This document shows, piece by piece, positions 1 through 5,163 of a stretch of 5,511 bases of DNA. Numbering within the stretch: the stretch's first letter is position 1; each line of letters opens with the position of its first letter. The notes beneath the pieces were generated by a model, which saw only the letters and a program-made list of their open reading frames with translations, made no database searches and was not told the DNA's origin. The position numbers were made by a program, and so were the translations under genes. This stretch comes from Gammaproteobacteria bacterium (GTDB lineage Bacteria > Pseudomonadota > Gammaproteobacteria > DRJJ01): the NCBI GenBank assembly GCA_011052255.1, contig DRJJ01000178.1, forward strand, positions 1 to 5,511. The letters are read 5' to 3'.

Positions 1-567
1 GCCTGCCAGGTGCCCTTTATCTTCAATCAGACAGTCCCAGCCGTGGGTGGCATCCAGAATATTTTCTTCAAAACGGGTGGTTAGCGTTGATAATTCCAGC
101 ATGATGTCGCGGTAGCGGTTTTTAGCCTCGTCCTGCAGGTGTACGCCAGATAGCCGGAAATCGCGCAAGGCATTAGTAATGACTTTTTTCTGCGCTGGCT
201 CCAGTGCATCAAAGTCAGCGCTTTGGGAAATGGTTTCGAATGCGTGGTAAAGTTTTTCGTTCTGGCCTATTTCGGTGGCATAGTCACTGAGCTTGGGCAG
301 GCAGGCATTATAGGCTGCACGCAATGCATCTGAATTCATCACCGAATTCAGGTGCGAAACAGGCGACCAGGCACGGCTGAGTCGCTCCTCAAGATCTTCC
401 AGCGGTGCAATCAGCTGATCCCAGCTGATATTAGCCTCGTCGGCCAGCAGCGCGTCGATCTGCCTGCGGTTTTCAGCCAGCAGGGAGTCTATGGCCGGTT
501 CGATATCATCGGCCTGAATGCTTGAAAATGCGGGCAGGCCATCCATGTCGAGTAACGGGTTGCTCAT
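1..567 (-). CDS. prlC: Oligopeptidase A (M3 family metallopeptidase), N-terminal part, truncated by window edge
   Basis: Cytoplasmic zinc endopeptidase of the thimet-oligopeptidase family (M3), which degrades peptides, including cleaved signal peptides in E. coli. The 189 codons present start at ATG 567-565 (MSNPLLDMDGLP...) and stay open to base 1. They match the E. coli PrlC N-terminus closely as recalled: MSNPLL start, SPVSHLNSV near residues 67-75, QKKVITNALRDF near 126-137, and LDATHGW near 170-176. This is the helical N-terminal lobe; the HEXXH zinc site lies in the second half, outside the window, so catalytic integrity cannot be judged. The ribosome binding site is weak (AGAAGA about 10 nt upstream). 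The gene is divergent from srkA. Family identity is secure; the start is supported by the conserved N-terminus. Confidence 0.95.
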   Translation of the reverse strand, partial: MSNPLLDMDGLPAFSSIQADDIEPAIDSLLAENRRQIDALLADEANISWDQLIAPLEDLEERLSRAWSPVSHLNSVMNSDALRAAYNACLPKLSDYATEIGQNEKLYHAFETISQSADFDALEPAQKKVITNALRDFRLSGVHLQDEAKNRYRDIMLELSTLTTRFEENILDATHGWDCLIEDKGHLAG

Positions 568-571
568 GTTA

Positions 572-643
572 ATAGTCTTCTGCGTGTCAGGGTGGGACTA
601 TCTTACCGAAGATGTCAGGTAAGCGCATAGTCTTTGTTAGACT
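572..643. promoter_or_regulatory. Cluster of mutually exclusive inverted repeats in the prlC/srkA divergent spacer
   Basis: Seen directly: GACTAT (596-601) followed at once by CTTACC (602-607) can pair with GGTAAG (618-623) and ATAGTC (627-632), giving 12 bp with a 3-nt bulge (CGC, 624-626) and a 10-nt loop. The same GACTAT can instead pair with an upstream ATAGTC at 572-577. The downstream ATAGTCT can alternatively form AGTCT(629-633)-TTGTT-AGACT(639-643). ATAGTCTT is a direct repeat (572-579 and 627-634). The block lies between two divergent start codons, so it could be a dyad operator or alternative RNA structures in the prlC leader. No family or regulator is recognised. Convincing -35/-10 pairs were not found in this spacer on either strand. 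Confidence 0.35.
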
Positions 644-723
644 TGGTCGAGATACTTATGAATAGTTTGATCAGGCGGCTTGCTCAATATACACAGTAAA
701 ATCTTCAGCTTAATAAGGTTATT

Positions 724-1725
724 ATGGCAGATATGGACGACAGCGCAGCACACCCGTACGACAAACTGGAACCCGGCGTGATACTGGATGCGGTCGATGC
801 AGCCGGTTTTGCCTGCGATGGCACCATGCTGGCGTTGAACAGTTATGAAAACCGGGTCTACCAGGTCGGCCAGGACACAGGTGAACCGCTGGTGGTGAAA
901 TTCTACCGGCCACAGCGCTGGTCTGATGAGGCGATTCTGGAAGAACACCGGTTTAGCAAAGAGCTGGCGGATCAGGAGATCCCGGTGGTGGCACCGTTAG
1001 AGGATGCATCGGGCACCAGCCTGTTTCGTTATCATGATTTTCGGCTGGCGGTATTCCCACGTAGAGGAGGCAGGGGCCCAAACCTGGAAGACCCGGATAC
1101 GCGGCTCTGGATAGGGCGCTTCATCGGCCGTATTCATGCCTGGGGCTCCACCGGCCCCTTTGAGCATCGCGTTAGCCTGACGCCACAGCGGCTGGGGCAT
1201 GATTCGCTGCGCTGGCTGGCTGACAACAACTTTATACCGGCCGAACTTGAAATCGCCTGGACAACGCTGGTAGCCGATGTGATGCAACAGGTCGACACCA
1301 TCTGGAACGGCCTGCCACAAATTCATACCATTCGTACCCATGGTGACTGCCATCCTGGCAATATACTGTGGACCGATGAAGGCCCGCATTTCGTCGATTT
1401 TGATGACACGGTGATGGCACCCGCGGTGCAGGATTTATGGATGCTACTGTCCGGTGAGCGCGATGAAATGCAATTGCAACTGGCTGACTACATGGAAGGC
1501 TATCAGCAATTTCATGATTTTGACCCGCTGGAGCTGAACCTGATCGAGGCACTGCGTACCATACGTATGATCAACTATTCCGCCTGGCTGGCGCGGCGCT
1601 GGCAAGATCCGGCCTTTCCAATGAACTTCCCGTGGTTTAACACAACGCGCTACTGGGAAGATCAGATTCTGGCACTGCGTGAGCAGTTAGCAGCGATGCA
1701 GGAAGCACCATTACGCCTGTACTAA
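724..1725 (+). CDS. srkA: Stress response serine/threonine protein kinase SrkA (YihE/RdoA)
   Basis: Cytoplasmic kinase of the APH/choline-kinase-like fold. In E. coli, YihE/SrkA phosphorylates Ser/Thr, is controlled by Cpx, and counteracts stress-induced cell death. Visible in the 333 residues: NSYENRVYQ (39-47) as the nucleotide loop, VVKFYRP with the likely ATP-binding K59, LEEHRF (72-77) with the alpha-C glutamates, the Brenner-type catalytic loop HGDCHPGNILW with D208 and N213, and VDFDD with metal-binding D225, followed by PAVQDLWMLL. The C-terminal RRWQDPAFPMNFPW is also family-typical. Length matches the E. coli protein (about 328 aa). The start at 724 has TAAGG about 5 nt upstream; M4 is an alternative. 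In E. coli dsbA follows srkA; here an unknown gene follows instead. All catalytic residues are present. Confidence 0.96.
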   Translation: MADMDDSAAHPYDKLEPGVILDAVDAAGFACDGTMLALNSYENRVYQVGQDTGEPLVVKFYRPQRWSDEAILEEHRFSKELADQEIPVVAPLEDASGTSLFRYHDFRLAVFPRRGGRGPNLEDPDTRLWIGRFIGRIHAWGSTGPFEHRVSLTPQRLGHDSLRWLADNNFIPAELEIAWTTLVADVMQQVDTIWNGLPQIHTIRTHGDCHPGNILWTDEGPHFVDFDDTVMAPAVQDLWMLLSGERDEMQLQLADYMEGYQQFHDFDPLELNLIEALRTIRMINYSAWLARRWQDPAFPMNFPWFNTTRYWEDQILALREQLAAMQEAPLRLY

Positions 1726-1789
1726 TTAAAGTTACAGGAATTCGAAATAACCAGAAATTAGTAATGGCAAATAATAGTTGTTTATCTGA

Positions 1790-1835
1790 AAAACTGCCCA
1801 GTTCATCATAAAGTGGCCACCAATCTCGCAGTTTT
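1790..1835 (+). repeat. Inverted repeat between srkA and the next gene; possible weak srkA terminator or operator
   Basis: AAAACTGC (1790-1797) and GCAGTTTT (1828-1835) form a perfect 8-bp inverted repeat around a 30-nt loop. The loop contains the self-complementary GTGGCCAC (1813-1820). The right arm ends in TTTT and overlaps the -35 box of the downstream promoter (1834-1839). It could therefore act as a long-loop terminator after srkA or as a regulator site on the next promoter. The loop is longer than in typical intrinsic terminators and the T-run is short. Confidence 0.3.
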
Positions 1836-1862
1836 GACCAAAACATGTTAAATATATAATAT
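1834..1862 (+). promoter_or_regulatory. Sigma-70-type promoter for the 104-residue protein gene
   Basis: A -35 box TTGACC (1834-1839, 5/6 to consensus) is followed by TATAAT (1855-1860, 6/6) after 15 bp, or by TAATAT (1857-1862) after 17 bp. The surrounding 1840-1862 is strongly AT-rich. Transcription would start near 1868, giving a leader of about 120 nt before the start codon at 1988. This separates the unknown gene from srkA as its own transcription unit. Confidence 0.6.
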
Positions 1863-1872
1863 GTGGTGTCTG

Positions 1873-1886
1873 TTTTCACATGAAAA
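1873..1886. promoter_or_regulatory. Palindrome at the predicted transcription start, operator candidate
   Basis: TTTTCA (1873-1878) and TGAAAA (1881-1886) are perfect 6-bp arms separated by CA. The site sits within about 5-20 bp of the predicted start of transcription, a usual place for a repressor operator. No regulator family is recognised and a chance palindrome in AT-rich DNA cannot be excluded. Confidence 0.25.
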
Positions 1887-1944
1887 GGCAGAAAGGCATT
1901 CTATCATGCTGTTAATGTTATGAAATAATATTGACAGGAGTCAG

Positions 1945-2010
1945 ATGCATGTGCCAACAACAAAAATAACGCGCTTAAGGAGCAACCATGCGTTTTGCTA
2001 TTGTTATTAA
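1945..2010 (+). CDS. Possible 21-codon leader ORF overlapping the next gene start
   Basis: An ATG at 1945 is preceded by AGGAG (1936-1940) with a 4-nt gap, a good Shine-Dalgarno sequence. It encodes 21 residues (MHVPTTKITRL...) ending at TAA 2008-2010. It lies in the +3 frame relative to the start at 1988 and overlaps the first 23 bases of that gene. Such an overlap could couple translation of the two. The peptide has no recognised family and the AGGAG is inside a small TGAC-AGGA-GTCA hairpin. Evidence is only the ribosome binding site and position, so this is a weak call. Confidence 0.2.
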   Translation: MHVPTTKITRLRSNHAFCYCY

Positions 2011-2302
2011 TCTCGATTATGACTCCAACCCGGAAGAGGTGTGCCGGCACCTGTGGAAGCGTATTCGTAATGAGATGATAGAAGAAGGTTTCAGGCTCGA
2101 AGGGCGCCTGTTTACTATGGAAATGCAAAACGAAGAGGCCTGTGAAAAGGCACGCCAGGTAATCGACCGCCTGAATGAAGACAGTGCACTGGTTGAAGGA
2201 GACATCTATAATTACCTGAAAGAATTTTATGGTTACAATCATAGCCATACTATCAATCTGCTGCTGCCACCGACTACCGAGATTAGGCTGGAAACACCCT
2301 GA
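1988..2302 (+). CDS. Uncharacterised 104-residue protein
   Basis: I do not recognise the family. The start ATG at 1988 has AAGGAG (1977-1982) at a good distance. The sequence begins with a hydrophobic strand-like MRFAIVINLDY, then a charged helix (about 14-33), a second strand around GFRLEGRLFTMEM (34-46), a second helix NEEACEKARQVIDRL (about 48-62) and a C-terminal part with YNYLKEFYGY and INLLLPP. This beta-alpha-beta-alpha pattern suggests a small soluble alpha/beta domain, possibly ferredoxin-like, but that is inference. There is no signal peptide, membrane segment or metal-binding Cys cluster. It has its own promoter and long leader. Codon use and ribosome binding site support a real gene. 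Confidence 0.8.
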   Translation: MRFAIVINLDYDSNPEEVCRHLWKRIRNEMIEEGFRLEGRLFTMEMQNEEACEKARQVIDRLNEDSALVEGDIYNYLKEFYGYNHSHTINLLLPPTTEIRLETP

Positions 2303-2327
2303 TCCCGGACCTTATTGAACGGTCATA

Positions 2328-2356
2328 TTCTCAGTCAGATCTAATCAGCGTATAAT
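2328..2356 (+). promoter_or_regulatory. Sigma-70-type promoter for the 220-residue protein gene
   Basis: TTCTCA (2328-2333, 4/6 to the -35 consensus) is followed after exactly 17 bp by a perfect TATAAT (2351-2356). The predicted start near 2363 gives a leader of about 26 nt to the ATG at 2389. The promoter lies in the 86-bp gap after the 104-residue gene, so the second unknown gene can be transcribed on its own. Confidence 0.65.
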
Positions 2357-2388
2357 CTACCGCTATTGAATCGATCAGCGGAGCCGTA

Positions 2389-3051
2389 ATGCCCCAGTTT
2401 CTAGACAACCCCGGTTGCTTTGAGCGACACATACAACGACGTTATAACAACCCCTTGTTCGCCGGGTACACAAATATGCTGGCCGATGATGATCTGCATC
2501 AGGCACGTAAACAGGATGAACAGGATGCGCAGCGATTTCATGAGTCGTTCCAGGGCCTGTTAGCCGAAATGGTAGACATGCCTGAGAAAGAAGACACCGA
2601 GGTCATCCTTAAGCAAAAATCACGTATCGATGAGCTGTATACACAGTGCGCCAGCCTGGGTGGCGATCATAGTCGTGAAAAAGAAGCGCTGAACAAACTG
2701 AACGATGTACTCATGAAGGCAGTGCGTAGTGCTGCGGGTAATGACCCACAGGCCATCGAAGAATTATCACGCGAGCAGGCCGCACGCGAGATCCACATGA
2801 ACCTGCTGGAATACGCGTTAGTGGCTGACCTGTTACGCACAGATTGCCCGGTGGCCGAGGACGAGCTGGTTGCCACCCTGTTAAGTGAAGAGCCCGCCAC
2901 GCTCGGCACGATTATGACATTGTTTGATCAGGAACAGCGGCAGGAGCTGCAACAACTGGCAACCGACCTGCTGGATGAACTGGAGCTGGAAGATTCAGAA
3001 CGGCAGCGCTATCAGGACCGGGTCAGTGCAATGGATCACACCCTGCAATAA
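2389..3051 (+). CDS. Uncharacterised acidic, helix-rich 220-residue protein
   Basis: Family not recognised. The ATG at 2389 is preceded by GGAG (2380-2383) with a 5-nt gap and by a strong promoter. The protein has no signal peptide or hydrophobic segment and should be cytoplasmic. It is rich in Glu, Asp, Gln and Leu, with long predicted helices and little sign of strands. Residues about 60-120 (DMPEKEDTEVILKQKSRID... and REKEALNKLNDVLMKAV) look like two amphipathic helices that could pair. The C-terminal third (EQRQELQQLATDLLDELELE...) is again helical and acidic. Cysteines are few (residue 10, 87 and 153 or so) and do not form a metal motif. It is followed by a repeat and a strong terminator, so it ends its transcript. 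A structural or adaptor protein is possible but unproven. Confidence 0.82.
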   Translation: MPQFLDNPGCFERHIQRRYNNPLFAGYTNMLADDDLHQARKQDEQDAQRFHESFQGLLAEMVDMPEKEDTEVILKQKSRIDELYTQCASLGGDHSREKEALNKLNDVLMKAVRSAAGNDPQAIEELSREQAAREIHMNLLEYALVADLLRTDCPVAEDELVATLLSEEPATLGTIMTLFDQEQRQELQQLATDLLDELELEDSERQRYQDRVSAMDHTLQ

Positions 3052-3087
3052 CGGTGATGATTAACCTTCAATACCTGGACAACAAGA

Positions 3088-3119
3088 TGTAGGGCGCAAT
3101 AACCGCAGGGCATTGTGCC
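3088..3119 (+). repeat. GTAG-headed REP-like palindromic repeat, copy 1
   Basis: The 32-bp unit begins TGTAGGGCGCAAT and ends ATTGTGCC, and it is identical over all 32 bases to the copy at 4683. GGCGCAAT (3093-3100) pairs with ATTGTGCC (3112-3119), with one G-T wobble, around an 11-nt loop; GTAG stands at the 5' side. The right flank (GTATG) differs from copy 2, so the outer stem is lost here. A GTAG head plus an imperfect palindrome is the hallmark of REP elements moved by RAYT transposases; no such gene is in the window. The repeat lies 36 nt after the stop of the 220-residue gene. Confidence 0.75.
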
Positions 3120-3203
3120 GTATGTTCTATGAACCATGCATTATTACTAGAGAGATCGCAGTCAGGCTAGAATTGCCTCCATTCCAGCGTGTACCGTACA
3201 AAT

Positions 3204-3243
3204 AAAAAAGGCCCTGCCGGACGACGTCCAGCAGGGCCTTTTT
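3204..3243. terminator. Strong bidirectional intrinsic terminator
   Basis: A6 (3204-3209) precedes GGCCCTGC (3210-3217), which pairs with GCAGGGCC (3231-3238) and is followed by T5 (3239-3243). Inside, GGAC (3219-3222) pairs with GTCC (3226-3229) around a GAC loop, with one C-A mismatch between the two stem parts. With a U-run on both strands it can end the plus-strand transcript of the 220-residue gene and the minus-strand transcript of cytochrome c4, whose stop codon is at 3269-3267. Confidence 0.93.
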
Positions 3244-3266
3244 ACGCAAGTTGCTAGCTAAAAAGC

Positions 3267-3875
3267 CTAGTGCAACCCGGAAGCAACCGAAGACACCGCT
3301 TCAATCTCGGTATCGGTCATGTGCGCAGCTATATTCTGCATCATGCTACCGGCGTCATTGCTGCGGCTTCCATTACGGAAGGCCTTCATCTGTACCGCGA
3401 TGTAGGCAGCATGCTGGCCGCTCAGAGATGGAAATTTAGCCTCAGAATTGCCGGCGCCCGTCGGGCCATGGCAACCAATGCAGGCAGATATTTTGCTGGC
3501 AGGATTGCCGCCGCGGTACAGACTGGTGCCTGACTTGAGTAATTTATCACTTGCAGCGCCAGGCGTAACGGTTTGTCCTGCAAAATAAGCAGACAGATCA
3601 GCCATATCCTGATCACTCAGCGCAGCTACCTGGCCATTCATAATGCCGTTAGTGCGCTTGCCGCTTTTATAGTCCTGTAACTGTTTGAGCAGGTAGGAGG
3701 CATGCTGGCCAGCCAGTTTTGGGAAACCATCAGAGGGGCTGTTACCATCAGCACCGTGGCATGCGCCACAGACAGCCGCTTTCGTTTTTCCAGCCTTGGC
3801 ATCGCCAGCGGCGTGGACAGTAGTGGCCAGGCCAAGGGCTGCAACGGCAGCAATAATTGCAAACAACTTATTCAT
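3267..3875 (-). CDS. Diheme cytochrome c4, periplasmic
   Basis: Periplasmic electron carrier with two class I c-type heme domains, usually feeding electrons to terminal oxidases. The 202-residue precursor has a signal peptide MNKLFAIIAAVAALGLATTVHA with cleavage expected after VHA (22). Heme 1 is CGACH (36-40) with likely Met ligand M79 in NGIM. Heme 2 is CIGCH (132-136) with M178 or M179 as ligand. The two halves repeat the same pattern, (F)PKLAGQHASYLLKQL and FPSLSGQHAAYIAVQM, showing internal duplication. ATG 3875 is chosen because AGGAG (3890-3886) lies 10 nt upstream and the signal peptide starts there; an in-frame ATG at 3929 would add 18 residues in front of the signal peptide. Divergent from engB, as is common for this gene pair in gammaproteobacteria. 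Symbols vary (cc4, cycA), so none is given. Confidence 0.95.
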   Translation of the reverse strand: MNKLFAIIAAVAALGLATTVHAAGDAKAGKTKAAVCGACHGADGNSPSDGFPKLAGQHASYLLKQLQDYKSGKRTNGIMNGQVAALSDQDMADLSAYFAGQTVTPGAASDKLLKSGTSLYRGGNPASKISACIGCHGPTGAGNSEAKFPSLSGQHAAYIAVQMKAFRNGSRSNDAGSMMQNIAAHMTDTEIEAVSSVASGLH

Positions 3876-3885
3876 TTCGGGTAAA

Positions 3886-3890
3886 CTCCT
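3886..3890 (-). promoter_or_regulatory. Ribosome binding site that fixes the cytochrome c4 start
   Basis: On the minus strand AGGAG lies 10 nt before ATG 3875-3873. It sits inside the longer open frame beginning at 3929, so it argues for the shorter start that places the signal peptide at the N-terminus. Confidence 0.8.
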
Positions 3891-3971
3891 GTGCCCAGAG
3901 CGATAGGATGATCGGGATACCGACACCAAAGACCATGTGGGCGTATGAACCGTGGTGATTAAAGGCGCACC

Positions 3972-4000
3972 TTTATACCAGCAGGACGCGTATCAATCAA
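3972..4000 (-). promoter_or_regulatory. Extended -10 sigma-70-type promoter of the cytochrome c4 gene
   Basis: Reading the minus strand, TTGATT (4000-3995) is followed after 17 bp by TATAAA (3977-3972), preceded by TGG, which gives an extended -10 (TGnTATAAA). Transcription would start near 3965, leaving a leader of about 90 nt before the start codon. The site lies in the 169-bp spacer divergent to engB, whose own TA-rich -10-like TATAAA (4020-4025) is about 20 bp away on the other strand. Confidence 0.65.
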
Positions 4001-4044
4001 GTTTTCCGCTGTCTGGTTATATAAAATCAACAACTTAGAGTAGA

Positions 4045-4680
4045 ATGTACGTCATGAGCACCTTGCAATCCATCTACCAGCAGGCAGAGTTTATGCTCGC
4101 CAGCCCCGACATGCAGCACTGCCCCTCGCCAGAAGGGGTAGAAATTGCATTTGCCGGGCGCTCAAATGCAGGAAAATCCAGCGCAATCAATGCGCTAACA
4201 GGTCGCAAGAGCCTGGCGCGGACCAGTAAAACACCGGGGCGTACGCGTGAAATGGTCTTTTTTCGCCTTGACGATCAACGCCGGCTGGTGGATCTACCGG
4301 GCTATGGCTATGCTAAAGTACCGGTGGCCATGAAACAAAAGTGGCAGCAGCACCTGTCAGATTATCTGCAAAATCGTGAATGCCTGGCAGGCTTGCTGAT
4401 GATGATGGATGTACGTCACCCACTTACCGAGTATGACTGGCAAATGCTGGACTGGTGCCGCCATGTTGAACTACCGGTACATATTCTGTTAACCAAGGCA
4501 GACAAGCTTAAACGCGGGCCGGCCAGTGCCAGTCTGCTTAAGGTCAGAAAACAGCTTAAAAATGAAGAGTTTGATCAGGTCAGCGTACAGCTGTTTTCAG
4601 CTTTGAAAAGAACCGGGGTCGATCAGGCACATGTGCAGATGGCACAGTGGCTGAATATCGAAAAGCCTGATGTGGAGTAG
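4045..4680 (+). CDS. engB: Ribosome biogenesis GTP-binding protein EngB (YsxC/YihA)
   Basis: Essential TrmE-Era-EngA-EngB-family GTPase that acts in late 50S subunit assembly. All G motifs are intact in the 211 residues: G1 GRSNAGKSS (38-46), G2 region TSKTPGRT (60-67), G3 DLPGYGYAKVP (83-93), G4 TKAD (150-153) and G5 FSALK (184-188). LVDLPGYGYAKVP and MDVRHPLTEYD are family signatures, and the sequence resembles the Pseudomonas protein as recalled. The start is uncertain: ATG 4045 has GAG (4038-4040) 4 nt upstream, while ATG 4054 gives the shorter N-terminus MSTLQSIYQQ, closer to E. coli. Upstream a TATAAA (4020-4025) may be the -10, but no good -35 was found. Convergent with polA and followed by a REP-like repeat 3 nt after the stop codon. 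Confidence 0.96.
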   Translation: MYVMSTLQSIYQQAEFMLASPDMQHCPSPEGVEIAFAGRSNAGKSSAINALTGRKSLARTSKTPGRTREMVFFRLDDQRRLVDLPGYGYAKVPVAMKQKWQQHLSDYLQNRECLAGLLMMMDVRHPLTEYDWQMLDWCRHVELPVHILLTKADKLKRGPASASLLKVRKQLKNEEFDQVSVQLFSALKRTGVDQAHVQMAQWLNIEKPDVE

Positions 4681-4682
4681 TC

Positions 4683-4718
4683 TGTAGGGCGCAATAACCG
4701 CAGGGCATTGTGCCCTAC
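4683..4718 (+). repeat. GTAG-headed REP-like palindromic repeat, copy 2 (complete outer stem)
   Basis: The first 32 bases are identical to the copy at 3088. Here the right arm is complete: GTAGGGCGCAAT (4684-4695) pairs with ATTGTGCCCTAC (4707-4718) over 12 bp with one G-T wobble, around an 11-nt loop. It begins 3 nt after the engB stop, so the hairpin would form at the 3' end of the engB mRNA and could slow 3' exonucleases, as described for REP elements in general. Confidence 0.8.
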
Positions 4719-4743
4719 GGGTCTAGGTATATTCTAAGCGGTG

Positions 4744-4764
4744 AAAGCCAGGGACAGGCTTTTT
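4744..4764 (+). terminator. Candidate intrinsic terminator of engB
   Basis: AAAGCC (4744-4749) pairs with GGCTTT (4757-4762) around a 7-nt loop, and the T-run extends through 4760-4764. The stem is only 6 bp, so it is a modest terminator, but it is placed 64 nt after the engB stop and just behind the REP-like hairpin. Confidence 0.5.
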
Positions 4765-4774
4765 CAACGCCCAC

Positions 4775-4810
4775 AAAAAACCCTGACCGTATTGGGGGTT
4801 GGCCAGGGTT
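4775..4810 (-). terminator. Minus-strand intrinsic terminator in the polA-engB spacer
   Basis: On the minus strand AACCCTGGCC (4810-4801) pairs with GGTCAGGGTT (4788-4779), with one mismatch, around a 12-nt loop. It ends in a run of T that corresponds to A 4775-4780. On the plus strand the hairpin is followed by A, so it works only leftward. It lies about 350 nt beyond the polA stop, which is far for a simple polA terminator and would suit the end of an independent small RNA. Confidence 0.75.
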
Positions 4811-4948
4811 AAAAAGCATTATGGCTTGGGGAAGCCAGAATGTTAGACCCGCTCAGGGAGGAGGAGCAGGTCAAATGCCAGTTAAGGCATCTACACAATC
4901 AGACATGGGATAACAGTAAAAGTTCACACCATGCGCTACCGCTATTCC
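4775..4948 (-). ncRNA. Candidate small RNA downstream of polA (positional analogue of Spot 42/ErsA)
   Basis: Seen: a minus-strand terminator with a six-T tail (4775-4810), preceded by a perfect hairpin TGGCTT-CCCC-AAGCCA (4837-4822), in a gene-free convergent spacer. Known: E. coli spf (Spot 42) and Pseudomonas ErsA lie between polA and engB; spf has the same strand as polA. Inferred: an sRNA reading leftward and ending at 4775. The 5' end is a guess: a TATAAG (4960-4955) could be a -10, but its -35 is poor (3/6). No sequence similarity to Spot 42 is apparent. The alternative is just a long polA 3' UTR. Confidence 0.27.
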
Positions 4949-5070
4949 ATACTGCTTATACTGAGTCTAGACGCTGCTGGCCCACTGGCAACGTGATATA
5001 ACAATTTTTTACAAATATGAGTAATTTGCTCACCTATTGTGAATACGCACAGAAAGCCCCGTTTTATTCT

Positions 5071-5150
5071 GATTCCCACGCTCCGCGTGGGAATCCATAC
5101 GGTGTTCACCAGTGCCAGATATACGTTCCCGCACCAGGCGTGGAAACGAG
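5071..5150. repeat. Pair of inverted GC-rich hairpins (REPIN/MITE-like intergenic repeat)
   Basis: Hairpin 1 is perfect: GATTCCCACGC (5071-5081) pairs with GCGTGGGAATC (5085-5095) around a 3-nt loop. Hairpin 2 (CGTTCCCGC at 5124-5132 with GCGTGGAAACG at 5138-5148) is a decayed relative: its reverse complement begins CTCGTTTCCACGCC and aligns with hairpin 1. Between them is the small dyad GGTG-TT-CACC (5101-5110). The TTCCCACGC/GCGTGGGAA core with a CTCG-like end is, from memory, a widespread gammaproteobacterial intergenic repeat. Two such units facing each other form a REPIN-like element. It lies 13 nt from the polA stop codon. Confidence 0.7.
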
Positions 5151-5163
5151 GGCAAAATGGCAG

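Larger units (their letters stand above)
4681..5163. other. 483-bp engB-polA convergent spacer without a convincing protein gene
   Basis: From left to right it holds a REP-like repeat (4683-4718), a plus-strand terminator candidate (4744-4764), a minus-strand terminator (4775-4810), a small hairpin TGGCTT-GGGG-AAGCCA (4822-4837), a short ATGCC-N6-GGCAT dyad (4875-4890), an AT-rich patch (4995-5035) and a pair of inverted hairpins (5071-5150). Open frames here use GTG or lack a ribosome binding site and run through the repeats. In E. coli and Pseudomonas this same interval carries a small RNA (Spot 42, ErsA). Confidence 0.7.

Noticed and set aside
1988..2302. Resemblance of the 104-residue protein to small ferredoxin-fold nucleases such as Cas2 or VapD
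   Set aside because: Only the general strand-helix pattern agrees; there is no CRISPR array, cas gene or toxin-antitoxin partner nearby, and no diagnostic residues are seen.
2303..2330. Terminator after the 104-residue gene (GACC...GGTC)
   Set aside because: The stem is only 4 bp and no T-run follows.
3876..3929. N-terminal extension of cytochrome c4 from an upstream ATG
   Set aside because: It would bury the signal peptide behind 18 residues, while a good AGGAG precedes the ATG at 3875.
4710..4913. 67-codon plus-strand open frame with GTG start
   Set aside because: It starts inside the REP-like repeat, has no ribosome binding site, and runs through both terminator hairpins; the residues resemble no protein family.
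5039..5055. CRP-like site near the polA-engB spacer (TGTGC...TCACA on the minus strand), considered because Spot 42 is CRP-controlled
   Set aside because: The half-sites are separated by 4 bp instead of the 6 bp of a CRP site, and one half-site has a mismatch.
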